Part shown: one piece after another, positions 34,342 to 43,082 of the stretch | Layout of the letters: every line of letters starts with the position of its first letter | Position numbering within the stretch: the first letter of the stretch is position 1 | DNA from: Rhodobiaceae bacterium | GTDB lineage: Bacteria > Pseudomonadota > Alphaproteobacteria > Parvibaculales > Parvibaculaceae | Direction: 5' to 3' | DNA length: 44,919 nucleotides | NCBI GenBank assembly: GCA_002715765.1 | Contig: PAZY01000037.1 | Coordinates: forward strand, 74,405 to 119,323 | The notes under the pieces: model-generated | What the model was told of the DNA's origin: nothing | Seen by the model: only the letters and a program-made list of their open reading frames with translations | The model's database searches: none | Program-made: the position numbers and the translations under genes

Positions 34342-35327
34342 CGCCTGATTTTTCTCTCGTGGTGAATGGGCGCACCATAACGCGGCTGATGGCTGCACGC
34401 CTGATCGACCTTACCATCACCGACAAGCGCGGCTTTGAGGCCGATGAATTGTCGATCACCCTGTCAGACGCGGACGTGAGCCTTGCACTTCCGCCCCGCG
34501 GTGCGGAAATAAGAGTTGCCATCGGCTTTCGGGAAACGGGCCTCACCGACAAGGGCGTCTTCATTGTGGATGAGATGACCCATACCGGGCCACCGGACCG
34601 GCTGACCATTCGCGGCCGGTCTGCCAACTTCCACCAGTCCCTTAATGAGCAAAAGCGCCGCTCTTTCCGCAACCGGCCCCTTGGCGAAGTGTTGCGCACC
34701 ATTGCAAGTGACCATGGTCTAGAGATTGCGATTGAGGAAGCCCTTGCCTGGCAGAATGCCGGCCATATCAACCAGACCGGTGAAAGCGATGGTCACCTGC
34801 TCACCCGGTTGGGCCGGCAGTTTGACGCGATTGCGGCGGTGAAGGCAGGTCGCCTTCTGTTTATGCCTGTGGGCAATGGCCGCACCGCAGGCGGCACTGG
34901 ATTGCCAGGTGTGACGATTGAGCGCCACGACGGAGATACCCATACATTTCAGGTGCTGGAGGGAAGCTCTGATTATTCAGGTGTTCGCGCCCACTGGTAT
35001 GACGTGGCAGCCGCTGCCGCCAAAAGTGTGCTCGCGCAAGAGGTGAGCGACTTCACAAAGATCAAACCCCTGCTTGAGACTTTCGCCACCGAGGCGGAAG
35101 CCGAAGCCGCTGCCCAGGCAGAATGGAACCGCATCCAGCGCGGACGCTTCACCATGAGTGTCGAGCTGGCCATTGGCCGCCCGGACCTCATCCCCGAAAC
35201 GCCTGTCACCCTCACCAGGTGGAAAGATGAGATTACCGCCCACAGGTGGATCTGTGGCGACGTTGAGCATTCATTGAGTGGAGGTGGGCTGGTGTCGAAG
35301 GTGGAGCTGGAGAGAAATTCTAACTAG
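34338..35327 (+). CDS. Late control protein D (P2 gpD, baseplate hub)
   Basis: A 329-residue gpD, which forms the central hub of the baseplate and links spike and tube. Family segments include TPDFSLVVNGRTIT, LIDLTITDKRGFEADELSITL, and the C-terminal DVEHSLSGGGLVSKVELE. Last gene of the structural operon; 272 bases of low-GC DNA follow, without a clear terminator, before the Gabija-like genes. Confidence 0.93.
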   Translation: MTPDFSLVVNGRTITRLMAARLIDLTITDKRGFEADELSITLSDADVSLALPPRGAEIRVAIGFRETGLTDKGVFIVDEMTHTGPPDRLTIRGRSANFHQSLNEQKRRSFRNRPLGEVLRTIASDHGLEIAIEEALAWQNAGHINQTGESDGHLLTRLGRQFDAIAAVKAGRLLFMPVGNGRTAGGTGLPGVTIERHDGDTHTFQVLEGSSDYSGVRAHWYDVAAAAAKSVLAQEVSDFTKIKPLLETFATEAEAEAAAQAEWNRIQRGRFTMSVELAIGRPDLIPETPVTLTRWKDEITAHRWICGDVEHSLSGGGLVSKVELERNSN

Positions 35328-35599
35328 CGCATGTACTTTTTAATGAGCACTCCTCAATAGCCTATTCGGCGAGCCCCCCGACGACAATAAGTTAACTGCG
35401 TTAGTCAGTATGTCGGACCGCTAAAGCTTTCGTCTATGGGCCTCGAACTAGCAAGTCGCGCAAGAAATAAGAATTCACACGTTAGCGACTTCCTTGCCCA
35501 TAAACGACAAAGCCCACATTCGTTATGACGCCTTTTAAACACTGCGCTAGGATGGCGAAGCACGCCTAGGGTGCCGCAGCAAGTTGAGGAAGATAGCTT

Positions 35600-37384
35600 A
35601 TGCCGATCACAGTCGATAGAGTTCGAATTTCTGGATTCAGAGGCATCCGAAACTTCGAAATTTCATTGCCACGTGTCGCTGTTCTTATTGGGCCGAACAA
35701 CTGTGGGAAAACCTCGGTCTTGAAAGCCATGCAACTCGCTCTAGGCGACTATGGGCGGTACTTATCAGATGAAGACTTCCACATTGATAGCAACGACGTC
35801 CGTTCGGAGAAGATTGTTGTAGATATCCGAATCGTTCCTACCGACGACAAAGGTTGCCGCGAGCGCACTTTTTCGAGGGAATGGGTCAACGAGTTTGGAG
35901 ATAAAATTCAAGCCGACCTAGAGGGTGCGCAGTTTTTTGCGTTTCGAACTGCTGCGGAACCACAAGCCGCAAAAACAGGTTTCCTAATTGAACGACACAC
36001 CCTCCGTGAATGGGGTGAATTCGCGCATTGGCTTTCGATTGTACCCGTGCCAGGCCAAAAGTTTTCAAGACGCTCAGAGTACGTTCCCTTCGTGGCGATT
36101 GATGCCCAACGGGACATACACCATGAATTAAATGAAAGATCATCTTTTGTCGGAAGAGTGCTCTCGCAGGTTAAGTATGACGAAGCGGACGTGGATGCTC
36201 TTGAAAGAATGATCGCTAAAGTAAACGATGCAGCAGTCACAAAAAGCACTCCCTTGAAGCAACTAAAGGAGCATCTAAGTGCTTTAAACGAGTCGTTCGG
36301 CGGAAACGGAAATGCTGAAGTAACCCCGTTTCCAAAAAAGCTACGAGATCTATCAAAAAATTTCAGCATTCATTTTGGAAACCCTGGTGCAAGCTCATTT
36401 TCGATGGAGTATCACGGCATGGGCACGCGAAGCTGGGCATCAATGTTGGCGGTGAAAGCCCTTATCAAACTGATGGACGAAATGCATAAAAAGGAGTCTC
36501 ACCCCTACCACCCTTTGATTGCCGCCGAGGAACCTGAAGCACATCTGCATCCGAATGCACAGCGGTCCCTTTTCTCGCAGCTACTCTCCGCCGGAGGACA
36601 GGCTATCATCAGCACGCATTCGCCATATCTTGCTGCGATGTGCCCGCTCCCCAATCTCAGGTCCTTGGCGACACGAGCAGGGCACACTCAATGCTTTAGT
36701 CTAATGGACGGGTTGCTGCCTGAGGAACTGCAATCCCTTGGCCGGGAGGTAATGCGCAATAAGGGTGAAATACTGTTCGCGAAAGCGCTGATTTTGTTCG
36801 AAGGGCAGACGGAGGAACAGGTGGTTCCGGCGCTCTTCGAACGATGGTTCCAAGCGACTGCTTTTTCGAAGGGAGTTACGCTGGTCTCTGTAAATGGGAG
36901 AAACTATGGGCCATACGTCAAACTCGCACTGAGTCTCGGGATTCCCGTCGCGATTGTAAGCGACAACGATACAACCGAAGGAGTATCTACAAAGACCATA
37001 GTGGACAACCAAATCGCCAATCTAAAATCAAAAAGTGGACTGGACTTTTCCGAAGAGTGGTTTTCCCTGGATTACCTCTCAAACACGAACGATTTTGAAG
37101 CCGAGATCATCAAGTCATGTAAGCTGCGAGAGGAAGTTGTCGATGCTCTCGTAGAGAGAGCTAAGGGAGTTAACCCAACTGCCGAGTATGCGGAGGCGAA
37201 AAGAAAGGAGTTAGAAGCCTCCAGCGACGAACAATTAATTCAACAAATGCGCAGTGCGAAAACCAGCTACTCTGGCTTTTTAGCAGATGTACTCTTGAAT
37301 AACACTCGCAAGAAGCCTCGTGATACGTTAGTGCCGTCAGCGTTTCAAAGCGCATTTTTGAAAGTGGAGAAATGGGCAACGTGA
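35600..37384 (+). CDS. gajA: OLD-family ATP-dependent nuclease, Gabija GajA-like
   Basis: A 594-residue OLD-family protein. The N-terminal ABC-type ATPase has Walker A GPNNCGKTSV (31-40) and Walker B/D-loop AAEEPEAHLHPNAQ near 308-321, with STHSPY (His switch). The C-terminal TOPRIM nuclease domain carries LFEGQTEEQVVP near 398 (Glu ligand) and VSDNDTTE near 453 (DxD ligands). GajA of Gabija is 578 residues and has this layout; it nicks DNA when nucleotides are depleted during infection. A GAGGAAG Shine-Dalgarno precedes the ATG. GC is visibly lower than in neighbours. Followed by a UvrD-like helicase, 13-base overlap. Confidence 0.85.
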   Translation: MPITVDRVRISGFRGIRNFEISLPRVAVLIGPNNCGKTSVLKAMQLALGDYGRYLSDEDFHIDSNDVRSEKIVVDIRIVPTDDKGCRERTFSREWVNEFGDKIQADLEGAQFFAFRTAAEPQAAKTGFLIERHTLREWGEFAHWLSIVPVPGQKFSRRSEYVPFVAIDAQRDIHHELNERSSFVGRVLSQVKYDEADVDALERMIAKVNDAAVTKSTPLKQLKEHLSALNESFGGNGNAEVTPFPKKLRDLSKNFSIHFGNPGASSFSMEYHGMGTRSWASMLAVKALIKLMDEMHKKESHPYHPLIAAEEPEAHLHPNAQRSLFSQLLSAGGQAIISTHSPYLAAMCPLPNLRSLATRAGHTQCFSLMDGLLPEELQSLGREVMRNKGEILFAKALILFEGQTEEQVVPALFERWFQATAFSKGVTLVSVNGRNYGPYVKLALSLGIPVAIVSDNDTTEGVSTKTIVDNQIANLKSKSGLDFSEEWFSLDYLSNTNDFEAEIIKSCKLREEVVDALVERAKGVNPTAEYAEAKRKELEASSDEQLIQQMRSAKTSYSGFLADVLLNNTRKKPRDTLVPSAFQSAFLKVEKWAT

Positions 37385-39288
37385 GCGTACAACTGTCCGA
37401 AAAACAACGCGAGATCGTTGAACAGCCTCTTAATGGCTCCATCCAGATATTGGCGTCGGCGGGCTCAGGAAAGACGCGCGTGTTAACTGAGCGAATCCGG
37501 TTTATTCTTGGAAAAGTGAAAAAGGATGGAGTGATCGCTCTAACCTTCACCAACAAGGCCGCTGCTGAAATGAAAGAGCGATTGACTTCCGGTACGTATG
37601 ACGAGAATCGGATATGGGTCGGTACAATTCACTCCGTAGCTCAGCGTATCCTTGAACAATATGGTCATACCATTGGTCTACCCTCGAACGTTCAAATTTT
37701 CGAACGTGACAAGGATCGCATGGAGGTGTTTCTCGAGGCATTGAGGGCCGATGGTGTCGACATCGATGATTATCTCAATGTAGACGATCCGAAAGAGAAG
37801 AAATCCAGAGAACGCAACCTTCAGAATTACATGGATGGTTTCTCTACCATTAAGAGAGAAATGCTGTCCGAAGAGGAAGCCTCGGAAAGGTTCTCAGAAA
37901 ATCCGGATGTCTGGCGCATCTACAATGACTACCAGAACGCACTTCTGAACAGCCGAGGAATAGACTACGATGATATCCTTCGATACGCGCATCGGATTCT
38001 TCTCACTCAAACATGGGTTGGGGACCTTTATCGAGCCAAATACAGCCACATTTGCGTGGATGAGGCTCAAGACCTAAATCGGCTTCAGTACGAGTTTGTG
38101 AGAGCGTTGGCAGGCAGCGAAGACAGCAATATCATGATGGTCGGGGATCCCGATCAGATGATTTACGGCTTCAACGGGTCATCGTCCCTGTACCTGTGTG
38201 AAAGCTTTGTCGCTGATTATACACCGAAAACCTTTCTCTTGACCGAGAACTACCGTAGCTCGAGAGCTGTGATTCGGGCAGCAAATCGCCTTCGTCCTGG
38301 CACACAGAAAGAGACCGAATTTGCTCTCGAAGGTTCCGTCCAACTTGCCCATTTTCCTTCGGAAGAAGAAGAAGCAAATTGGGTTTTGTTCCACATTCAA
38401 AGACTGACAGAACTGAAAGAACACCCGGAAATTGAGGGTTACATTTCCGTTGACAACATGGTCGTTATAGCTCGGAATCGGTTTGTGTTTTCCAAGCTTG
38501 AAACGGCTCTCAAAGAACAGGGCACCGAGTATACTGTTAAGGTCGGCGAACGAGAGAAGCTTCCTGAGTCACTATTTGGGCAAGTGTTGGATTGCGCAAT
38601 AAGAGTGAAGCTCAACCCAAACGATTGGGTGATTGGAAAAAAGCTATGCCAACTTCTAGGCATTCCAACCCCACCGGTTTGGGGTGGTTCGGAGCTTCTA
38701 AGCCAGTTTCAAAAAGGTTACTGCTCAAACTCAAATGGTTCCATGGTCAATTTGATCGGTGACCTTTTGAGTGCAGTAGAAAATATGGCCCTCGAGAATC
38801 CAAACATCTTACATTTCGAGAAACAATTCGCAGAGAAGCTAGGTAAGCTAGCCACCGCTGGGCCGGACGAAGAAAGCAAGCTTGAATATGGCCGAAGCCT
38901 GATTGAACTTCAGGAATTTTCGGATAGGTGGACTAGGTTCCGGAAACTGGGTCTCGGCAACTCACTAAGTTCTTTCAGGAATGCGATAGCATTGGGGAAG
39001 CTGAACTTAGATGTGTCAGAGACTGGGTTGACGCTGAGCACCGTCCACGCAATGAAAGGGCTTGAGAAAGATATAGTGTTTTTGATTGGGTTTTGCGACG
39101 GCACATTTCCAGACTATCGCGCCGATACGATTGCGAAATTAAATGAAGAACGAAATGCTGCATTTGTTGCCGTACCCCGGGCCCGCCGCTGGCTCTTTAT
39201 TTCTTACCCGTTGTCCCGGATGATGCCTTGGGGATCATCTCGACCTCAACAGCCATCTCGGTTCATACAGGAAATGGATCTGTCCTAA
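37372..39288 (+). CDS. gajB: UvrD/Rep-type helicase, Gabija GajB-like (long form)
   Basis: A 638-residue superfamily 1 helicase. Motifs in order: Walker A SAGSGKT (29-35), FTNKAAAEM, GTIHS, DEAQD (motif II), GDPDQMIYGF (III), ENYRSS (IV), HAMKGLEKD (V) and VPRARRWL (VI). Typical GajB is about 494 residues, so this protein carries roughly 140 extra residues, mainly in the region from about residue 300 to 520. It overlaps GajA by 13 bases and so is translationally coupled. In Gabija, GajA and GajB form one complex. An unrelated OLD-UvrD pair cannot be excluded. Confidence 0.78.
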   Translation: MGNVSVQLSEKQREIVEQPLNGSIQILASAGSGKTRVLTERIRFILGKVKKDGVIALTFTNKAAAEMKERLTSGTYDENRIWVGTIHSVAQRILEQYGHTIGLPSNVQIFERDKDRMEVFLEALRADGVDIDDYLNVDDPKEKKSRERNLQNYMDGFSTIKREMLSEEEASERFSENPDVWRIYNDYQNALLNSRGIDYDDILRYAHRILLTQTWVGDLYRAKYSHICVDEAQDLNRLQYEFVRALAGSEDSNIMMVGDPDQMIYGFNGSSSLYLCESFVADYTPKTFLLTENYRSSRAVIRAANRLRPGTQKETEFALEGSVQLAHFPSEEEEANWVLFHIQRLTELKEHPEIEGYISVDNMVVIARNRFVFSKLETALKEQGTEYTVKVGEREKLPESLFGQVLDCAIRVKLNPNDWVIGKKLCQLLGIPTPPVWGGSELLSQFQKGYCSNSNGSMVNLIGDLLSAVENMALENPNILHFEKQFAEKLGKLATAGPDEESKLEYGRSLIELQEFSDRWTRFRKLGLGNSLSSFRNAIALGKLNLDVSETGLTLSTVHAMKGLEKDIVFLIGFCDGTFPDYRADTIAKLNEERNAAFVAVPRARRWLFISYPLSRMMPWGSSRPQQPSRFIQEMDLS

Positions 39289-39544
39289 GCGTTCATTGTT
39301 CGCTTTAACGAGTTGCGCTGAAACAAGCGCGAGTCACGGTCAATTGCAATCTAGTTCTAAATCCCTATCCCCAATACAACTGGGAGTGCCCCGGTAGAGC
39401 TCGAAACAGACCTATCGAGCACTACCAGAATTTGTAAACGAACTCTTCTCTTTAAACCAATCCATCAACTCGACCTCGACAGCAGCAAATTGTTTCACTG
39501 GTTGAAGGATTCAGATACCGGTAGCAAAGATACAATCGGTTTCC

Positions 39545-40408
39545 TTACCTCGGCTTGCCGGAGAAGATGACAGTGCCAAGGATGGATGCATTGCCGTTGA
39601 CGCGGATGATGCGGTCTGGCCAGTCCGGGTTGAGCGCTTCGAGGAACTTTCGGTCCCCCTCCAGCACGAGTTTCTTGAAGGTTGCTTCCTTCGCATTGTC
39701 GAGCATGACGACAACATGGGAGCCATTTTCGGTTGGGCCTTCAGGGTCCACAAAGATCCAGTCTCCATCGCGGTACTCAGGTTCCATGGACGCCCCGCGA
39801 ACGCGCAGGACAAACGTCTTCTCACTGTGGGGCACTGGACACAAAACCCATTCATCACTCTGGTGCGCTTCAACCGCACTCTCAACACTGGTCCATTCCC
39901 CTGCTTGAACCCAACTCAACAGCGGCACGCGCCCCGCGCCCCGCACATCGACCGGCTCTGTGTTTCCAACACCTGAGTCGACCGTTTTTATAAAGTGAAT
40001 ATTTTCGTTCAGCTGGTCAACTGCAACCCTGTAGAGCGCTGCATAATCAGCCAGGGCCGGTTTCAGTTCCCAGCTTGCCCCCGCCTCCGTTTTCTCAAGC
40101 TCATCAGCACTGATGCCCAACTGACGCGAAGCCCGCTCCACGGTGAGGTCAGCCTTCTTTCGTGCCGCGGCAAGCCTCGCCCCAAAAGCGGCCATCCGCA
40201 TGTTGATCGGCCCCTCCCCCTCACCTAACCATTGTGGATATAAATCCAGAACGCCGGCCACATCAAAGAGTTTGCGTTTTGACACACCACCGCGGGCGAG
40301 CCAGTGCGCGACATTCTGCGGGGGAACGTCACAACGCCTGGCAAGTTCGGCTTTGGTCATGCCCCGTTCTTTCAGGGCTGTTTCCAATCTCATCGAAAAA
40401 TCTTTCAT
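39545..40408 (-). CDS. Phage C repressor, S24/LexA-like, with two tandem HTH segments
   Basis: A 287-residue repressor. It has an N-terminal HTH (MTKAELARRCDVPPQNVAHW, about residues 17-36), a second HTH-like segment (LTVERASRQLGISADELEK, 88-106), then an S24 peptidase domain with cleavage site Ala158-Gly159, the serine in GASMEP (Ser207) and a lysine at 245 or 246 (ATFKKL). Such repressors cut themselves when RecA is activated, inducing the prophage. Divergent from the Cro-like gene with the operator region between. The stretch 39289-39544 between GajB and this gene shows nothing recognisable. Confidence 0.88.
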   Translation of the reverse strand: MKDFSMRLETALKERGMTKAELARRCDVPPQNVAHWLARGGVSKRKLFDVAGVLDLYPQWLGEGEGPINMRMAAFGARLAAARKKADLTVERASRQLGISADELEKTEAGASWELKPALADYAALYRVAVDQLNENIHFIKTVDSGVGNTEPVDVRGAGRVPLLSWVQAGEWTSVESAVEAHQSDEWVLCPVPHSEKTFVLRVRGASMEPEYRDGDWIFVDPEGPTENGSHVVVMLDNAKEATFKKLVLEGDRKFLEALNPDWPDRIIRVNGNASILGTVIFSGKPR

Positions 40409-40434
40409 GGCATCACGATAAATACTTGCAAAAC

Positions 40435-40475
40435 GGTTATAGATAACCATTATGGGTCTATATATAACCAATATG
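40435..40475. promoter_or_regulatory. Operator region between repressor and Cro-like gene
   Basis: A near-perfect dyad GGTTAT-AG-ATAACC at 40435-40448 and a related one, GGTCTATATATAACC, at 40455-40469. The 13-mer ATAACCAWTATGG appears at 40443 and again at 40463, exactly 20 bases (two helical turns) apart. The AT-rich DNA also contains TATATA boxes, so operators overlap promoters in both directions. Confidence 0.65.
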
Positions 40476-40486
40476 GTGATAGAAAG

Positions 40487-40714
40487 ATGAAGAGCACCGA
40501 TCCGCTTCGACGGGCCATTTTTCTCATTGGGCGAGACAAGATCGCAGAACTGACGGGCGTTGCCGCCCCGGAAAGCGTGAGCCGCTGGCACCAGCGCGGT
40601 GTCCCGGCCAAACACTGCCTCACCATCCAGGATGCAACCGATGGGCTGGTAACGGCTTACGAACTGCGCCCGGACATTTTTCCAAAGCCCGAAAACACTC
40701 GCGTGAGGGCCTGA
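40487..40714 (+). CDS. Cro-like DNA-binding protein
   Basis: A 75-residue protein with a YdaS/Cro-type HTH (GRDKIAELTGVAAPESVSRWHQRG VPAKHC, the break here is mine), including the invariant Trp-His-x-Arg-Gly-Val-Pro that follows the recognition helix. It is the first gene of the rightward early operon and divergent from the repressor, as Cro or Apl/Cox-type regulators are. The ATG at 40487 follows the AGAAAG Shine-Dalgarno and begins right after the operator half-sites. Confidence 0.8.
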   Translation: MKSTDPLRRAIFLIGRDKIAELTGVAAPESVSRWHQRGVPAKHCLTIQDATDGLVTAYELRPDIFPKPENTRVRA

Positions 40715-40716
40715 CC

Positions 40717-40992
40717 ATGGCGGCTGTTCTTTCTGTCCGGCGCGTGGCGTGCCCTCATTGCGGCTCGCAAACGCGGATTGCAAAAACAAAGCAGCTCGCC
40801 AAGACCTGCCGCGAGATCACCTGCCATTGCGAGAATGATCAATGCGGCTGTGTGTTTGTGGCGGAAATCACGCCGGTGCGGATCCTCAGCCCCAGTGCCA
40901 TTCCTGATCCGGACATTTTCATTCCCCTTTCACGCCACATCGACCTGAAGCGCCTGCAGGGTGAGCTGTTTAACCCCGTCGCCCGTGCCTGA
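40717..40992 (+). CDS. ogr: Ogr/Delta-type zinc-finger late transcription activator
   Basis: A 91-residue small protein with the exact Ogr zinc pattern C12-x2-C15-x22-C38-x4-C43 (CPHC ... CENDQC), followed by GCVFVAEITPVRIL. In P2, Ogr binds dyad elements upstream of late promoters and recruits RNA polymerase through the alpha subunit. It lies two bases after the Cro-like gene, in the early operon, not after D as in P2. Confidence 0.85.
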   Translation: MAAVLSVRRVACPHCGSQTRIAKTKQLAKTCREITCHCENDQCGCVFVAEITPVRILSPSAIPDPDIFIPLSRHIDLKRLQGELFNPVARA

Positions 40993-41028
40993 CGCGGGCC
41001 AAACGAGACCCAACAAGGGAGATATCCG

Positions 41029-41352
41029 ATGAACCCGGATCATCAGAATTTGATTGAAGAACGCGCCCTCACCCATGTTGCCCGGCTTGCCGCCAAAGGC
41101 TGTGCAGACAGGGACGCCATACACCGCGCCACCGTGCGCCACCTGATTGACAAGTTTGGCTGCACACTTCTCAACGCACGGCTTGTCGCTGCACGCGCCA
41201 TTGCAGACCATGCCTCAAAGGGCCTCACCGCACGGGTGGACATCACCAAAAGCACATCAACCTGCATTTTCGTGAATGTGGATGGGGAGCTTCGCGCCCT
41301 CGCCCTGCCGGACCTTGTGCACGCGCTTGAGCATCCAAGCCAAGCGCACTGA
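41029..41352 (+). CDS. Hypothetical early protein
   Basis: A 107-residue protein I do not recognise. It has a helical N-terminus with a TVRHLIDKFGCTLLNARLVAAR segment that resembles an HTH helix pair, and a C-terminal strand region with DITKSTSTCIFVNVDGE. A GGGAG ribosome-binding site precedes it. It lies 36 bases after ogr and is probably in the same operon. Confidence 0.6.
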   Translation: MNPDHQNLIEERALTHVARLAAKGCADRDAIHRATVRHLIDKFGCTLLNARLVAARAIADHASKGLTARVDITKSTSTCIFVNVDGELRALALPDLVHALEHPSQAH

Positions 41353-41390
41353 CCGGCATACCCACGCCACAAACCAGAGAGGAAGAACGA

Positions 41391-42029
41391 ATGACCAATC
41401 TCATTGACTTGCAAATCGCTGTTTTGGATGAAGACATTGACGAAACCCAATCCCTCATTCGCGAAATAGATCGTCGCACAGAGTCTGACGTCTATTCAAA
41501 AGCGGCTGCCCATTTCGGTTTCAAGACCATTGAACATCTTGGACGCCAGTTCGCGATGAGGGCGGAGGTCGCCCGTATATTTGGGTACATAGACGAATCC
41601 GGGTTGCGGAAGTTATGCCAAAGATACCAGATTGAGACCGTATCACTGGGGTCATTCGGACAGAATGTCCGAATCAAAATCCGGGAAGAGCTCAAACTTC
41701 CTGAAAAAGACGGAAAGACCGTCTTCATTGGGTGGGATGCCTTCCTGCTCGCGGCGATGGAATCCAAAACACCCCAAGCTAAAGCGGTGAAGTCCTATCT
41801 TCTCAAGATGGAACGGGCTGGCCGTGTGGCCGCCGGAGCCCTCGACTTCGCGAAAGAGCGAAACGACCGCATTAAACAGACAAGGGTCATTGTTCAGCTG
41901 ATCGGCGAAGTCGACCGCATCAAGGACCAGCGGTTTCGCCAGGTCGCCGCAGAACATGTCGATGACCTTCTGGACGGCGCACTGGGCGTGACCAAGCAGC
42001 CAGACCTCTTCGCACCAACATCAAACTGA
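41391..42029 (+). CDS. Hypothetical phage protein, possible antirepressor-like
   Basis: A 212-residue protein, mainly helical. A helix of Leu/Ile heptads opens it (DLQIAVLDEDIDETQSLI). The segment IGWDAFLLAAMESKTPQAKAVKSYLLKMERAGR has the shape of the BRO-N/ANT segments of antirepressors (a conserved Ala-Lys followed by a Tyr-Leu-x-Lys helix), but no full family match can be made by eye. AGAGAGGAA precedes the ATG. Last gene of the rightward early set before the leftward brnTA module. Confidence 0.5.
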   Translation: MTNLIDLQIAVLDEDIDETQSLIREIDRRTESDVYSKAAAHFGFKTIEHLGRQFAMRAEVARIFGYIDESGLRKLCQRYQIETVSLGSFGQNVRIKIREELKLPEKDGKTVFIGWDAFLLAAMESKTPQAKAVKSYLLKMERAGRVAAGALDFAKERNDRIKQTRVIVQLIGEVDRIKDQRFRQVAAEHVDDLLDGALGVTKQPDLFAPTSN

Positions 42030-42094
42030 AACGACCTGACGGGGGAAGCGGCAGTGCCAACAAACGCACATATATCGTTGCGCAGCGGCTGGGG

Positions 42095-42352
42095 TCATTT
42101 GTCCAGCCCTGCGGCCTCCCGCAAGGCTTCGTTGATACGGCTTTGCCAGCCCTTCTCGCCGCCCTTCTTGAAGAAGGCAATCACATCCGGGTCCAGCCGG
42201 ATCGTCGTTGATTGTTTGGGCAGAGCGACCTTCGGCCGGCCACGCGCGACCGGCGCACTGTCCAGCTTCCTTTTCCATTCCTTGCTGCTCAGGTCCGGCG
42301 CGTCGTCAGGGTCTTTCCAGGCGCGGCGCGTAGGCTTTTTGCTCGCGGGCAT
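42095..42352 (-). CDS. brnA: BrnA-family antitoxin
   Basis: An 85-residue antitoxin. The C-terminal ribbon-helix-helix (TIRLDPDVIAFFKKGGEKGWQSRINEALREA) is diagnostic of BrnA. It binds BrnT and represses the operon promoter. Its start lies 47 bases inside the brnT frame, so the two are translationally coupled. Confidence 0.92.
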   Translation of the reverse strand: MPASKKPTRRAWKDPDDAPDLSSKEWKRKLDSAPVARGRPKVALPKQSTTIRLDPDVIAFFKKGGEKGWQSRINEALREAAGLDK

Positions 42353-42587
42353 TTGCTTTCCTCATAGATATGATGCGGCAGGCCTTGCCGCGTGGTGTCC
42401 AAACCAGAACAACCATCCGGTCTTCCAGCAGGCCAATGGTGATGAAGCGAGGCTCGCCATAATCTTCCCGGTCGTCCTCGACCGTCAGCGTGGCACCCTC
42501 GAAAATCTCCCCCGCCTTGCCCATATCCAGCCCTCTTTCTTCAAGAGTTTTGAGGCGTTTAGCGGGGTCAAATTCAATCTTCATCAT
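42306..42587 (-). CDS. brnT: BrnT-family toxin (ribonuclease)
   Basis: A 93-residue RNase of the RelE-like fold: KIEFDPAKRLKTLEERGLDM at the start, then FEGATLTVEDDREDYGEPRF, IGLLEDRMVVLVWTPRG and CRIISMRKANAREQKAY. These are the family's usual motifs, and the gene is intact. Two start codons, at 42587 and 42584, give MM or M. Toxin gene precedes antitoxin, as in other brnTA operons. Confidence 0.93.
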   Translation of the reverse strand: MMKIEFDPAKRLKTLEERGLDMGKAGEIFEGATLTVEDDREDYGEPRFITIGLLEDRMVVLVWTPRGKACRIISMRKANAREQKAYAPRLERP

Positions 42588-42593
42588 GAATTA

Positions 42594-42640
42594 TTGTTAC
42601 TACAATTATTCATAACTGTCAATGTTTTTTGTTACTACAA
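42594..42640. promoter_or_regulatory. Repeated dyad upstream of brnTA
   Basis: TTGTTACTACAA at 42594-42605 and 42629-42640, 35 bases apart, in AT-rich DNA upstream of brnT. The element is a near-palindrome and is a likely BrnA operator overlapping the promoter. Confidence 0.6.
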
Positions 42641-42785
42641 AAATATGCATCGTAAGGTGGCAGCTTTCTCGTTCGCCCCCCGCTCCATCCTCTCCTCTGC
42701 CTCCAGCAACCCCGCAAAGCCAGACGTGGCTGTGTTGGCAACAGCACATACAAGATTGCGTGACCAAGGCGTATTTACAGCACCA

Positions 42786-43073
42786 TCAGGCTGTTACAGA
42801 CATCCGCACACCCAGCGCATCCATCACCTTCATGACGGTGGCAAATTCCGGATGCCCTTCAGCGGAGAGCGCCTTGTAAAGGCTGGCACGGCCAAGCCCC
42901 GTTTCCCGCGCAAGCTCGGTCATGCCACGGGCACGCGCCACCACACCCAGCGCATGGGTCAACAAGGCCGGGTCATTCTCTGCCAGCACGGCATCCAGAT
43001 AGGCCGCAATATCCTCGTTGGTTTCAAGGTGTTCGGCACTGTCCCAGGCACGCGTTTTGGTTTTCTTTGCCAT
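42786..43073 (-). CDS. Addiction-module antidote protein (HigA-like)
   Basis: A 95-residue antitoxin. It has the family layout: ETNEDIAAYLDAVLAENDPALLTHALGVVARARG, then a Cro/C1-type HTH (MTELARETGLGRASLYKALSAEG) and the ending FATVMKVMDALGVRMSVTA. It would bind the RelE-type toxin encoded just upstream and repress the operon. It follows the toxin by 9 bases. Confidence 0.9.
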   Translation of the reverse strand: MAKKTKTRAWDSAEHLETNEDIAAYLDAVLAENDPALLTHALGVVARARGMTELARETGLGRASLYKALSAEGHPEFATVMKVMDALGVRMSVTA

Positions 43074-43082
43074 CTCTCTCTC

